A stretch of 64,000 nt of DNA from CALVUJ01 sp045128835 (GTDB taxonomy: Bacteria > Bacillota_I > Bacilli_A > RFN20 > DUOF01). Numbering within the stretch: the first letter of the stretch is position 1. The DNA is taken from contig JBGVRX010000017.1 of assembly GCA_045128835.1 (NCBI GenBank), positions 62,001 to 126,000 on the forward strand, written 5' to 3'. The text below holds more notes on this DNA, generated by a model. The model searched no databases. It saw only the letters and a list, made by a program, of their open reading frames with translations, and was not told where the DNA came from. The stretch itself is not shown here.

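Noticed and set aside
63986..63988. TTG as the start codon of the largest gene
   Set aside because: Codons before it are open to the window edge, no ribosome-binding site precedes it and no signal peptide follows. The gene is simply cut by the window.
1..64000. Mycoplasma genetic code (TGA as Trp)
   Set aside because: Trp positions inspected are TGG and no in-frame TGA is needed to keep the frames open.

Overview
The window is a single-strand stretch (everything on the minus strand) filled almost completely by four consecutive reading frames for very large, repetitive, secreted or surface-anchored proteins. In transcription order (right to left) they are: a 5'-truncated gene with at least 11,137 codons visible (30587-64000), a 5,419-residue gene (14120-30379), a 4,302-residue gene (906-13814), and a fourth gene of which only the first 284 codons are present (1-853, running off the left edge). 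No enzyme, tRNA, rRNA, CRISPR array, transposase or plus-strand gene is supported; the many short plus-strand frames are antisense shadows.

Organism. The DNA is very AT-rich (spot-checked lines are about one third GC), the genes have strong purine-rich ribosome-binding sites, all three visible stops are TAA, and Trp is written TGG, so the standard bacterial code applies, not the Mycoplasma code. This fits a low-GC Bacillota. The mix of giant Ig-like, MBG, YDG and LamG-like surface proteins, with membrane anchors but no LPXTG signal, makes me suspect a host-associated reduced-genome Bacilli or Mollicutes-like lineage such as those from gut metagenomes. That placement is inference.

Layout. The largest protein starts (in the visible part) with 13 tandem Ig-like repeats carrying a His-rich N-T-H-x-N motif and a conserved Cys pair. 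A block of YDG-type domains follows, then about 18 kb built from seven LamG/concanavalin-like domains, each of the first six followed by a W-L-D-G-Y-Y-type motif and Ig-like domains, ending in a C-terminal membrane helix. The 5,419- and 4,302-residue proteins are co-linear tandem paralogs: signal segment, Ig-like N-terminal region, 12 MBG-like domains in the same order, shared Ig-like C-terminal region and membrane helix. The larger paralog is about 1,100 residues longer mainly because blocks of a short repeating module are inserted between otherwise matching domains. The fourth gene starts with a signal peptide and similar Ig-like sequence, so the locus looks like a tandem array of giant adhesin-type proteins.

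Control. The genes at 30587 and 14120 each end at strong intrinsic terminators, and the genes at 30379 and 13814 have their own candidate promoters and ribosome-binding sites, so they are probably separate transcripts. The last gene lies only 52 bases after the 4,302-residue gene, behind a hairpin without a T-run, and may be co-transcribed with it. The likely joint role is a cell-surface layer for adhesion or glycan contact. The most unusual feature is the two families of short in-frame modules (here called RYN and FTING) that interrupt the regular domains.
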